64,000 bases of DNA, taken from contig CAMAWT010000011.1 of assembly GCA_945862065.1 (NCBI GenBank), positions 18,887-82,886 on the forward strand. The letters run 5' to 3'. The DNA is from Flavobacterium psychrophilum (GTDB lineage: Bacteria; Bacteroidota; Bacteroidia; Flavobacteriales; Flavobacteriaceae). This document shows positions 32,500-41,900 of this stretch, in pieces. The position numbers were made by a program, and so were the translations under genes. The notes under the pieces are model-generated. The model saw only the letters and a list, made by a program, of their open reading frames with translations. It was not told where the DNA came from and did no database searches. Positions within the stretch are counted from its first letter, which is position 1. The number at the start of each line of letters is the position of its first letter.

Positions 32500-34767
32500 T
32501 TACAAACTTGCTTTAAACATTCTGAGTTCGTCCCAGGTGAAGGCATCGCCGAGTTTTTCTTTCATTGGGGTAACGCTTTCTTCGTTGTAGTTTTCGAACT
32601 CTTTGGTGAGCTGTTCTATTTTGTCTTGTGGCATAAAATCAGTAATTGAAACGGCTTTTTCTTTGATTAATTTGGTGAAATGACCGAGAATTGTGGATGG
32701 TGATAGTTTTCTTAATTCAGCGATTTGTTCGATTGAATTTTTTTCTATCCACATTTCATAAGTGATTTGAGTAGTTGGTTTTTTGGCCGTTTTCTCGGTA
32801 TTTTTCTTTTTTGGAAGGTATAAATTTTCGTCGTCTTTAACCGATATTAGTGCTTGATTGTTTTGTTTGTAGTCTTCAAAAACACGTTCAATTTTATTTA
32901 TTTTATATGATTTAATGGCTTCCGATTGGAGGCTTTCTTTGTGTATAGGCTTTTGATTTACAATGGTTTCAATCATTTTTTTGGCTTTCATCAAGCGTAA
33001 AATGGCATTGGTTTGAAGCTCCTCGATTGTTTGTAATTCGTCATAGAATTGCTTCATCAATTTCATACGTTTTACTTCTTCAATTTTATACAAAATTTGA
33101 TACATCAAGGCATCTAATTTTTCGAAAAAATAATTGTATGCAGCTTCGATTCTTAAGTTAATGAATTCAAAATCAACATTTTCAGTGTAAAATAATTTAT
33201 CTAATTGACTCATAAATTTCACTGACGGAACTAAGATAGAATCGCATAGTTCTAATTGATTTGCAGCCCAATTTTTGTGTTTGGATTTAGCCGAAACATC
33301 GCTGTCCAAATAACTGAATTTATGATTGCGCCATTCTTGAGCTAATTCGGCCCAATTGAAGCTGTTTTTAAGGTAGTTATGAATGTAGTTTCGAGTTTCT
33401 TGTTGCAGTGCATGGTTCAAAATTTCTTCGCTTGCTTTGTTTGTGGCATATTCTATAACATCTTCATCGCTAGAAATACCGTTTACCTTTAGCGGAGAAA
33501 GCAAAATAAGTCCTTTTAACGAACGTAAGCGAGAAAGTGCGACATAGGCTTGTCCGGGCATAAAAACTTGCGATACATCAAGCGCAGCTTTGTCGAAAGT
33601 TAAACCTTGACTTTTGTGAATGGTAATTGCCCACGCTAATTTTATAGGATAATGAGAAAAAGTGCCCAATACTTCTTCTTCAATTTCTTTGTTTAAAGAA
33701 TTTACGTTGTAACGGATGTTTTCCCATTCGTATCTTTCTACTTCAATAGTTTTGTTTTCTTCAGGAAAATGAACAAAAATTTCATCTGACGAAAGGGATT
33801 TTATAAAGCCCATTTTTCCGTTGTAATAATTTTTATCAAAAGACAAATCATTTTTGATAAACATCACTTGGGCGCCAACTTTTAATTCAAGTGTTTGGTC
33901 TAATGGAAATATTTTGTCTGGAAAATCATCAACAATTTTAGCTTCAAAGAAGTAAGGAACACCTTCTAAATCACTTATTGACTGTTTGTTAATGGTGTCT
34001 GCTTTGTTGTTATGAGTGGTTAAAGTAATGTAACCTTGGTTTTGTTTTAAATCAAAATTGGGTTGTACATATTGATTTAGAAACTGAATGTTTTCTGAAG
34101 TTATTGTATTGTTTCTTAGGTTATTAAGAATAGAAATAAACGATTCTTCTGTTTGTCTGTAAATTTTAGACAATTCTACATAAAGTGGGGGATATTGCTG
34201 AATTACGTGAGCGTGAAAAAAGAATTTTCCTTTGTAATATTTGCGTAAAACGCGCCACTCTTCATCTCGAACAACAGGTGGAAGTTGGTGCAAATCACCA
34301 ATAAAAAGAACTTGTACGCCACCAAAATGTGTTTTCTTTTTTCGGACGCTTTGCAACATAAAGTCTATGGCATCGAGCAAATCAGATCGTAACATGGATA
34401 CTTCATCGATTATAAGCAGTTCCATGTTTTGTATTACCGCTTTTTTAACGGCGCTCATTTTGAAATGTCTTCGTAGTGTTTCTTTAGATTCAAATTTAAT
34501 TCCTGCTGTAAACTGTGCATTTGCATTTGTATCCGGTAAAAATCCGCCGAAGGGCAATTGAAACATGGAATGAATTGTAACACCGCTGGCATTAAGAGCT
34601 GCAATTCCGGTAGGCGCCACAACAACCGTTTTTTTGTGAGTCGTTTTTATAATTTCTTTGAGAAGAGTTGTCTTGCCAGTACCTGCTTTTCCGGTTAGAA
34701 AAATAGACCTATTGGTTTGATTTATAAATTGCAACACATAATTTGCTTCAGCAGAAATTGATTCCAT
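32500..34767 (-). CDS. PIF1-type superfamily 1 helicase
   Basis: This 755-residue protein has a Walker A motif LTGKAGTGKTTL (about 24-35), Walker B LLIIDEVSML, and the later SF1 motifs FIGDLHQLPPV (motif III), VMFIKND and KLAWAITIHKSQGLTFD plus AYVALSRLRSLKGL (motifs V-VI). It matches PIF1/Rrm3-like DNA helicases of Bacteroidetes. The C-terminal third has a basic coiled region and a helix-turn-helix-like segment (IAELRKLSPSTILGHF) of the HRDC/Helicase-associated HTH type. The likely role is unwinding G-quadruplexes or stalled forks. Confidence 0.92.
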   Translation of the reverse strand: MESISAEANYVLQFINQTNRSIFLTGKAGTGKTTLLKEIIKTTHKKTVVVAPTGIAALNASGVTIHSMFQLPFGGFLPDTNANAQFTAGIKFESKETLRRHFKMSAVKKAVIQNMELLIIDEVSMLRSDLLDAIDFMLQSVRKKKTHFGGVQVLFIGDLHQLPPVVRDEEWRVLRKYYKGKFFFHAHVIQQYPPLYVELSKIYRQTEESFISILNNLRNNTITSENIQFLNQYVQPNFDLKQNQGYITLTTHNNKADTINKQSISDLEGVPYFFEAKIVDDFPDKIFPLDQTLELKVGAQVMFIKNDLSFDKNYYNGKMGFIKSLSSDEIFVHFPEENKTIEVERYEWENIRYNVNSLNKEIEEEVLGTFSHYPIKLAWAITIHKSQGLTFDKAALDVSQVFMPGQAYVALSRLRSLKGLILLSPLKVNGISSDEDVIEYATNKASEEILNHALQQETRNYIHNYLKNSFNWAELAQEWRNHKFSYLDSDVSAKSKHKNWAANQLELCDSILVPSVKFMSQLDKLFYTENVDFEFINLRIEAAYNYFFEKLDALMYQILYKIEEVKRMKLMKQFYDELQTIEELQTNAILRLMKAKKMIETIVNQKPIHKESLQSEAIKSYKINKIERVFEDYKQNNQALISVKDDENLYLPKKKNTEKTAKKPTTQITYEMWIEKNSIEQIAELRKLSPSTILGHFTKLIKEKAVSITDFMPQDKIEQLTKEFENYNEESVTPMKEKLGDAFTWDELRMFKASL

Positions 34768-34789
34768 GGCTATGATGTAAAGTGGTTTA

Positions 34790-34797
34790 CAAATATA
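34790..34797 (-). promoter_or_regulatory. -7 promoter box for the PIF1-type helicase gene
   Basis: The minus strand reads TATATTTG, 23 bases before the start codon. Confidence 0.5.
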
Positions 34798-34823
34798 AAA
34801 TATTGCGATTCAATAAACAAAAA

Positions 34824-34845
34824 AAATCGCCCGTGAGAGCGATTT
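34824..34845 (-). terminator. Terminator of the OmpH-like gene
   Basis: AAATCGC (34824-34830) pairs with GCGATTT (34839-34845) around an 8-base loop. On the minus strand the stem is followed by T-rich sequence. Confidence 0.75.
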
Positions 34846-34866
34846 TAATTTTATTTGAATAGAAAA

Positions 34867-35442
34867 TTACTTTTTAGTTTCTGTTTTTTCAGATGCTTTA
34901 TCTTCTTTCTTAGCTTCTGATTTGTATTTACTGTTGATCAATTTTACAACCTCTTTTGTAATATCATATTGATCTTTTGCGTATAACACAGAGGCAGCTT
35001 CACCTGTTCCATAGATGTAATCAAAGCCTTTTTCTTTACCGAAATCTTTAAAAACTTTTTTATATTTTGTTACTAACGAATCCATTTCAACGCCGCTTTC
35101 TCCTTGTAATTGTTGTAACATTCCTTGTTGAGCATATTGTAATTGTTGCTCTCTTTGTTGTAATTCGCTATATTTTTGTTGTGCCCAATCTTGTCCGTTT
35201 TTTTGAGCATTTGTTTGAAAAGCATTTTTTTCGCCTTCAAGTTTAGTTGCTTCAACTTTTAACTGAGCACCCATAACTTCGGCCTTAGCTTTATATTTTG
35301 CTTCAATATCTTTGGCTTCTGTACTTTCTTCCATCAATTTAGAAGTGTCAATGTAAGCAGATTTTATTCCGTTTGCATCTTTACTATTGTTACAAGAAAT
35401 ACTTGCAACTGCAAGAGCTAGAACTACAATAATTTTTTTCAT
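34867..35442 (-). CDS. OmpH/Skp family periplasmic chaperone-like lipoprotein
   Basis: This 191-residue protein has a lipoprotein signal with SISC (Cys17). The OmpH/Skp pattern follows: YIDTSKLMEES, a long Gln/Glu/Lys-rich coiled coil (about 45-115), and the C-terminal FGKEKGFDYIYGTGEAASVLYAKDQYDITKEV strand region. Skp-like proteins hold unfolded outer-membrane proteins. Lipidation would tether this one to a membrane. The C-terminal tail is charged (KKEDKASEKTETKK). Confidence 0.9.
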   Translation of the reverse strand: MKKIIVVLALAVASISCNNSKDANGIKSAYIDTSKLMEESTEAKDIEAKYKAKAEVMGAQLKVEATKLEGEKNAFQTNAQKNGQDWAQQKYSELQQREQQLQYAQQGMLQQLQGESGVEMDSLVTKYKKVFKDFGKEKGFDYIYGTGEAASVLYAKDQYDITKEVVKLINSKYKSEAKKEDKASEKTETKK

Positions 35443-35472
35443 TATAAAAAGGATTAAGTTTTAAAATTTTGT

Positions 35473-35480
35473 CAAAAATA
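35473..35480 (-). promoter_or_regulatory. -7 promoter box for the OmpH-like gene
   Basis: The minus strand reads TATTTTTG, 31 bases before the start codon. The rest of the 35443-35686 gap is AT-rich with nothing else recognised. Confidence 0.45.
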
Positions 35481-35686
35481 TAAAAATAAAAATTGGAAAC
35501 TATAAAAAAGTATTTAATTGACCGTTTTTTTATGATATTATTATAAATGATAGGATAAATATAAATGATAACTATTCTCTATAAAAAACGGTTTTATATA
35601 AGCTTGAATTTGAAATAAAAATAAAAAAGGCAAACAAGTAGCCGTTTTCTGAATTTTGGTTTAAAAAAACATACTTAAAACGATTT

Positions 35687-36532
35687 TTATTTGTTTTTGA
35701 ACACATAAATGTGAGAAGAATACTCTAAATTTTGTTTTGCAAGCCAATTTGATTTCAAACCAATGAAAAATGCTTTTATAAAATTCATTTTCCCCGTTTT
35801 ATATTTTTCTGACAAAAGGCTAACATAGAAACTATCAAATTTCATGGGAACCGTTTTGGTTAATTTCAAATCTTTCTCGTCAAAGAGTTTTTCTATAGCT
35901 GTTTTAGAAAAATGCCATAAATGAATGGGTACGTCAAATGCAGCCCAGAATTTTCCATAATGGTTTGCATCAAAAGATTTAAAATTGGGAACGGCGATAA
36001 TTATAGTTCCATTGGTTTTTATTATTCTTTTCAATTCAGAAATTTGATTTTCTAGATCGGGCACGTGTTCTAAAACATGCCACATAGTAACAACATCAAT
36101 TGATTTATCAGAAATTTCAGAAATTTGGTTTACAAAAGAAACTCCTTTTTTCTTAGCAATTTCTTTTGCTTTTAAGCTTGGTTCAATTCCGGTTGTTTGC
36201 CATCCGTTATTTTTAGCAACTAATAAAAAATCTCCAGTTCCAGCACCAATATCCAACAAACTTTCTTTTGCTTGACAAGAATTAATAAGAGCTAATTTGT
36301 TGCTTAATGCTATTTTTTTAACCAAATGATATAATTTTTCAAACAGTGATCTTTTCCCATCGGTATGAGAAATATAATCTTCACTTTCATAATAACGAGG
36401 TAAGTCTTGAATACTTGGTTGCGGATGGGTAATCAGCATGTCGTAATCTGAATTATACAACAACTCGAAAGTTTCTCCTGAAACGGAATAATCTTTTACT
36501 TTTAGAAAAGGTTTTGAATTAGAAATATTCAT
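35687..36532 (-). CDS. Class I SAM-dependent methyltransferase
   Basis: This 281-residue protein has the SAM-binding motif I LLDIGAGTGDF (93-102), an acidic motif II (TTGIEPS) and the post-motif DVVTMWHVLEHVPD typical of the Methyltransf_11/23 group. The N-terminal region (LLYNSDYDMLITHPQPSIQDLPRYYESEDY) is the form seen in Bacteroidetes homologues. The substrate is unknown and could be a lipid, glycan or small molecule. It follows mnmG with one parS-like site between them. Confidence 0.88.
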   Translation of the reverse strand: MNISNSKPFLKVKDYSVSGETFELLYNSDYDMLITHPQPSIQDLPRYYESEDYISHTDGKRSLFEKLYHLVKKIALSNKLALINSCQAKESLLDIGAGTGDFLLVAKNNGWQTTGIEPSLKAKEIAKKKGVSFVNQISEISDKSIDVVTMWHVLEHVPDLENQISELKRIIKTNGTIIIAVPNFKSFDANHYGKFWAAFDVPIHLWHFSKTAIEKLFDEKDLKLTKTVPMKFDSFYVSLLSEKYKTGKMNFIKAFFIGLKSNWLAKQNLEYSSHIYVFKNK

Positions 36533-36564
36533 TTTTATCTTATTTTATTGGCGTTAACGAGAAT

Positions 36565-36580
36565 AGTTTCACGTGGAACA
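36565..36580. promoter_or_regulatory. parS-like site 1
   Basis: AGTTTCACGTGGAACA differs from the palindrome TGTTTCACGTGAAACA at two positions. It lies between mnmG (stop at 36584) and the methyltransferase gene start at 36532. Confidence 0.65.
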
Positions 36581-36583
36581 TTT

Positions 36584-38452
36584 TTATCTTCCCATATAGA
36601 TTAACAACACAGAAATATCACTTGGTGAAACTCCGCTGATTCTTGAAGCTTGAGAAATAGTAACTGGACGTATTTTGCTTAACTTTTGTTTTGCTTCAAT
36701 CGACATCGACTTGATTTTTTCGTAATCAAAATCTTCAGGAATTTTAACGTCTTCTAATCTGGTGAGCTTATCGGCATTGTTTCGTTCTTTTTCAATATAA
36801 CCAGAATATTTTACTTGAATTTCTGCTTGTTCTAAAATTTCTCTATCTAAACCATTCAATTCAACATAGTTTTTAACTTTATCAAATTTCAAGAAATCGT
36901 CTAATTCCAATTGAGGTCTAGAAAAAACTTTGAACATTTTATCTGATTGATCCATTGGTGAACTTCCTTTTTGAGAAAGAATAGGATTTGCTTCAGCAGA
37001 AGATACACTCGTTTCTTTAAAAAAGGAAACCATTGCATCACTTGCTGCAAACTTCTTTTCCATACGACGTAATCTGCTTTCAGATGCCAAACCAATTTCA
37101 TATGATTTAGATGTCAATCTAGAATCTGCATTGTCTTGACGAAGTAGCGTTCTATATTCGGCTCTTGATGTAAACATTCTATAAGGTTCTTCAGTACCTT
37201 TAGTTATTAAGTCATCTATAAGTACTCCTATGTAAGCTTCATCTCGTTTTAAAATCATAGGTTCTTTTTCACAAACCTTAAGATGGGCGTTGATTCCTGC
37301 CATTAAACCTTGAGAAGCGGCTTCTTCATATCCTGTGGTTCCATTAATTTGTCCAGCAAAATACAAACCTTCTACAAGTTTAGTTTCTAATGTGTGTTTT
37401 AGTTGGGTAGGAGGGAAGTAGTCATATTCAATTGCATAACCAGGACGAAAGAATTTGACATTTTTAAATCCGGAAACAGAACGTAATGCTTTAAATTGAA
37501 TATCTTCTGGAAGCGAGGTTGAAAAACCATTTACATAAACTTCACAAGTATTCCATCCTTCTGGTTCTATAAATAGCTGATGACGTTCTTTATCTGCGAA
37601 ACGGTTTATTTTATCTTCTATAGAAGGACAATAGCGCGGGCCTAAACTTTTTATACGACCATTGAACATTGGCGAACGATCAAATCCTTCTCGTAAAATA
37701 TCATGAACCACTAAGGAAGTATATGTCATATGACAGAAACGTTGATAAACTAATGGTTTGGTTATATTAGAATAAGAAAACTTATCTGGCTTTTCGTCTC
37801 CAGGTTCTTCTTTCATTTTAGTATAATCTAAAGAGCGACCATCGACACGTGGCGGCGTTCCTGTTTTCATTCTGCCCGATTCGAAGCCTACTTTAAGTAA
37901 ATCTTCCGTGATACCATAAGCGGCAGTTTCGCCAGCACGACCACCTCCAAATTGTTTCTCACCAATATGAATCAAACCATTTAAAAAAGTGCCATTTGTT
38001 AGCACAACAGATTTGGCTTTGATTTCTATTCCGAGAGATGTAACCACACCTTCAATTTTATTATTCTTAATCAGAAGACCTTTTACCATTTCTTGATAGA
38101 AATCTAAGTTTGGTGTGTTTTCCAACATCAAACGCCATTCTTCCGAAAAACGCATTCTGTCTGACTGCACTCTTGGCGACCACATAGCAGGGCCTTTTGA
38201 CTTGTTCAACATCTTAAATTGAATTGCGGTATTGTCAGAAACAATTCCTGAGTAACCGCCAAGCGCATCAATCTCTCTCACAATCTGACCTTTTGCAATG
38301 CCACCCATTGCAGGATTACAAGACATTTGTGCAATATTTTGAAGACTCATTGTAATCAATAAAGTTTTAGACCCCAAATTTGCAGCAGCAGCAGCGGCCT
38401 CGCAACCTGCGTGACCAGCACCAACAACAATTACATCATATACTTCAAACAT
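36584..38452 (-). CDS. mnmG: tRNA uridine-5-carboxymethylaminomethyl modification enzyme MnmG (GidA)
   Basis: MnmG, with MnmE, modifies the wobble uridine of certain tRNAs using FAD. From the ATG at 38452 (MFEVYDVIVVGAGHAG) the protein has 622 residues, the usual size. The open frame starts at 38500, but the extra 16 residues (NVPRGTN) are encoded by a parS site. Motifs are the FAD-binding GAGHAGCEAA (11-20), SCNPAMGGIAKG, GGGRAGE and the C-terminal ISQASRISGVSPSDISVLLIYM block. It is surrounded by parS palindromes, and mnmG is often near the origin in bacteria. Confidence 0.96.
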   Translation of the reverse strand: MFEVYDVIVVGAGHAGCEAAAAAANLGSKTLLITMSLQNIAQMSCNPAMGGIAKGQIVREIDALGGYSGIVSDNTAIQFKMLNKSKGPAMWSPRVQSDRMRFSEEWRLMLENTPNLDFYQEMVKGLLIKNNKIEGVVTSLGIEIKAKSVVLTNGTFLNGLIHIGEKQFGGGRAGETAAYGITEDLLKVGFESGRMKTGTPPRVDGRSLDYTKMKEEPGDEKPDKFSYSNITKPLVYQRFCHMTYTSLVVHDILREGFDRSPMFNGRIKSLGPRYCPSIEDKINRFADKERHQLFIEPEGWNTCEVYVNGFSTSLPEDIQFKALRSVSGFKNVKFFRPGYAIEYDYFPPTQLKHTLETKLVEGLYFAGQINGTTGYEEAASQGLMAGINAHLKVCEKEPMILKRDEAYIGVLIDDLITKGTEEPYRMFTSRAEYRTLLRQDNADSRLTSKSYEIGLASESRLRRMEKKFAASDAMVSFFKETSVSSAEANPILSQKGSSPMDQSDKMFKVFSRPQLELDDFLKFDKVKNYVELNGLDREILEQAEIQVKYSGYIEKERNNADKLTRLEDVKIPEDFDYEKIKSMSIEAKQKLSKIRPVTISQASRISGVSPSDISVLLIYMGR

Positions 38453-38464
38453 AGTTTCACAATT

Positions 38465-38480
38465 TGTTCCACGTGGAACG
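38465..38480. promoter_or_regulatory. parS-like site 2
   Basis: TGTTCCACGTGGAACG is a 16-mer palindrome except for its last base. It lies 12 bases upstream of the mnmG start. Confidence 0.75.
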
Positions 38481-38506
38481 TTTGTTATAAATAATATCAA
38501 TAAAAA

Positions 38507-38522
38507 TGTTTCACGTGAAACA
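38507..38522. promoter_or_regulatory. parS site 3 (exact consensus)
   Basis: TGTTTCACGTGAAACA is identical to the canonical Bacillus-type parS palindrome bound by ParB. It lies in the short gap between mnmG and ybeY. Confidence 0.88.
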
Positions 38523-38533
38523 TTATAAAAAAT

Positions 38534-38959
38534 TTAACGTATCTGTTCCACGTGGAACATTTTTATTTTTTCATCTTCTTTTGAACGCATGATAAGCTCG
38601 TCAGAATCAGATTTGTCTTTGTAGCCACAATAATGCAAAACACCATGCGACATAACTCTAAGAAGCTCCTCGTTAAAAGAAACTTCATATTCATTAGCAT
38701 TATCTAAAACTCTTTCAATAGATATAAAAATATCGCCATGTAATTCATTTCCTACAGAATAATCAAATGAAATTATATCGGTATAAGTGTCGTGGCTTAG
38801 ATATTGTTGGTTGATGTTTAAAAGAAAATCATCGTTGCAAAACACATAATTAATATCGCCTTCCTTTTTGTTTTCAGATAAAATTACATTAGAAATCCAT
38901 AAAGAATAAAGTTCTTCATTGTCTAAAATAAAACCGTTTTCGTAGTTGAAACTAATCAT
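38534..38959 (-). CDS. ybeY: Endoribonuclease YbeY
   Basis: YbeY is a zinc-dependent RNase that matures 16S rRNA 3' ends. The 141-residue protein has DDFLLNINQQYLSHDTYTDIISFDYS and the metal motif region MSHGVLHYCGYKDKSDSDE. The two first histidines are present, but the third position of the H-x3-H-x5-H motif is Asp, as I recall for Bacteroidetes homologues. Its final residues (MFHVEQIR) are encoded by a parS palindrome, so the gene end and the site overlap. It overlaps the DUF4175 gene by eight bases. Confidence 0.92.
   Translation of the reverse strand: MISFNYENGFILDNEELYSLWISNVILSENKKEGDINYVFCNDDFLLNINQQYLSHDTYTDIISFDYSVGNELHGDIFISIERVLDNANEYEVSFNEELLRVMSHGVLHYCGYKDKSDSDELIMRSKEDEKIKMFHVEQIR
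38544..38559. promoter_or_regulatory. parS-like site 4 inside the 3' end of ybeY
   Basis: TGTTCCACGTGGAACA is a perfect 16-bp palindrome. It lies within the last codons of ybeY, encoding Phe-His-Val-Glu-Gln. Confidence 0.82.
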
Positions 38960-41900
38960 ATTTTTTAAAATATTCTTGAACCTTAAGGTTAAAATTAGAT
39001 CGCAAAGGTAAGGTTTGTCTGTTTAATATTTCGATGCTTTTTAAATATTCTTGTAAAGCTGGTGGAAGTGGAGATATTGAGTTTTTAAACTGTTGTTTTG
39101 CTCCATCAGCTTGACGCTTTTCTTCTTCTCCTTGTTGTTGAACAGCTTTGTCTAATTTTAATAATTCATACTTTAAATTCATCATACGTTGAAGAACCTC
39201 ATTGTTGAATCCTTTGTTTAAAAGTTGCTTTTCGATTTGTTTCATTTGGTCTAGTGCAGATTGTCCAGAACCACCTAAACCTTGTATGTTAAGTTCATTT
39301 TGTAATGATTCTCTTAATTGTTGTTGTTGCTTAAAAATCTCCATAATTGTTTCCGCATCACCCTCGCCATCAATTCCATCTTTTGAACCGTCTTTATTTC
39401 CTGAGTTTGAATTACCGTTTCCATCACTTCCTTTACCGTCTTTACCTTTACCTTCGTTGCTTTGACCTTGCTTATTACCCGGAGACTGACCTGGCTTCAT
39501 TCCTTCTTTTAATTTGTCTGACAGTCCTTGTTGCTTTTTAATGATATCGGGTAGTTGGGAGCTTGATCCTGAACCTTTACCAAGTGAAGGTTGACCTTTT
39601 CCTTTACCTTTGCCAGACATGGACATTGACATCTGCATGTTTGTAAGAATGTCAGCAAGAAAGTCAGCCAATTTGTTTGAAGAACTCACAGAATATTGTT
39701 GATGATAAACTCCTTTTGAGATGTTTGCATCAGCCAAATTCTCTAAGGCTTTATCAACATTATATTGCACATTGCCGATCTCTTTAGTTATGTTTTCAGC
39801 TATTTTTGGATTACGTAATGACATTGCAAAAAGACTGTCGTCAACATGTTTAAATTGTTGTTTCAGGTCTTGTTGGGCTTTAAGAAATTTGTTAAAAGTA
39901 GGAGAACCACGCTTTAAATTTTTAAATTGTTTCATAACTTCTTCCTGAGAAAAGGAATAAGAAACGAGATTATCTAAAATTTGACGAAGCATTGCAACAT
40001 CTTCTTCTAATTGATCTTGTTCGCCTTCATCCATGCTATCTTGCATATCTGAGCTCATTTGTTTCATTTTTTTGGCAGCTGATTTTTGCTTTGGTTTTGC
40101 CGTAGATTTCGAATCTTTCTTTAATTCGTCTGTCGCTTTTTTAAGATCGTCATCAATATTTTCTTCTTTTTCGGATGTGTCTGGAAGTTCCATTGGGGAT
40201 TTTAATTCCTCATTTTCTTGTTTTAATTCTTCCAAGTCTTTAGTTATATCAACAAATTCATTGTTAATTTCTTCTTGTTTTTGAGAATTATTTTCCTTTT
40301 CTAAATCAGAAAGTTTATTTTGTTTTTCTGATAATGAAGCTAATTTATCTGCTATTTGTTCGGCCTTTTTTTCGACATAATATTTTTTTGTAAGTTCAAC
40401 TAATTGTTCCAAACTTTTAGTTTCGTTTTTAGTTTGTTGTTTTAGTTTATCCATTTTATCAAACAACTCTTCCTTATCTATTTTGTCATTTAACTTTTTA
40501 AGTTCATCTAATAATTTTTTGTTTTTATCAAACTCCTTGTCAATGTTGTCAAGACGTTTTTGTAACTGTTCTTTATCAATATCTGTTTTATTGGGTTGAA
40601 ATTTTTCTAAATTATCTTTCATTTTTTCAGCAAATTCTTGCATGATTTTCTCTTGCTTCATTTGACGATCAAGAAAATCATTTACTTTTTGTTGTTCTTT
40701 ATATTCTAAAGATTCTTGTTCTTTACCCATTTTTTGCAATTTATCTATTTCAGATAATTGCTTTTCTTGAGTTTTTATAGATTTTTCTAAAGTAGAAATA
40801 GTATTGTTTTGTTGTTGAAATAAAAGATCCTGTTTCTCGGTTTCGGTATTAATACGATAAGAAAAAGTAGAAGAACGTGAACTTTTGAAATTGTGAATAG
40901 CATCGTTATCAAATACCTCAAAGTAATAGTCATAAGTTACTCCTTGAACAACTGGTAAATTGGATGGAAAAGAAAAAACAAATTGATCAAATAGAGACTT
41001 TTTTACAGGAATAATAGCACGAGAAACTTTGGTTGATTCATTTGATGGAAAATAAACTACTTGTAACTTAGAAATTCCGTAATCATCTGCAATTTGACCT
41101 AAAAGAAAATTGGTTTCAACTTTTAGAGAATCTGGTGCAGTGCCTACTGTTATGGTTGGAAAGACGTCTTTTGTAACAGATAACTGATAATTTAATTTAT
41201 CAAAGTTATTTATTTGATTATTTGATGTAATTATCTGATAATCTGTATTTTGAAACACTTTTTTTGATAAAACAAATCTGTTTTCCTCAATTGAATTGAA
41301 TTGTGATATGGTTGCGTCTTTATAAACAACTTTGTTAGTTGCAAGGGTAGCTATTTTCCATGAAACAGTTGTTCCTTCGGGAATAATGGCATTTCCTGTT
41401 CCAGAAATAATTTTACTTTTTTTATTTAAATAGGAAGGATAATTTAAAACCATCTCAAAATTAGTGATTGTTGGTACAGAAACAACATGTAGTAAATAGT
41501 CGTTTGATGAAACATTATTGGCTTCAAGCTGAAAAGTAACATCTGTGGAAGGTTTTGAAATAATGAATTTAAACTCTCCTAAAGATGTAGATTCCATAAA
41601 ATAAGTTTCATTATTTAAAAGAATACTCACATTTTCTGGAACTACATTACCTTTCGTTCTAACAATTAATTCGAAATCTTGATTTTGTTTGGTTGTAAGT
41701 GAACGGTTTACTATCTGAAATTCGAAGGGAGCTGGTGGTAAAAATTGTTGTTTGAAATGAACCACTCGATTAAATCCGTCGTTGATAATAAAACTGTTGC
41801 CCGTAGCAAATAACAATAAAAAAATTATGATAGGTAGAAAAGTTAAAGGAAGGAATTTTTTGTTGGATTTAAAATTGATAGCTTTTGTAAAAGGAATTGG

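Noticed and set aside
38453..38460. AGTTTCAC as a fifth parS site
   Set aside because: It is only a half-site. The following bases (AATTTG) do not complete the palindrome.
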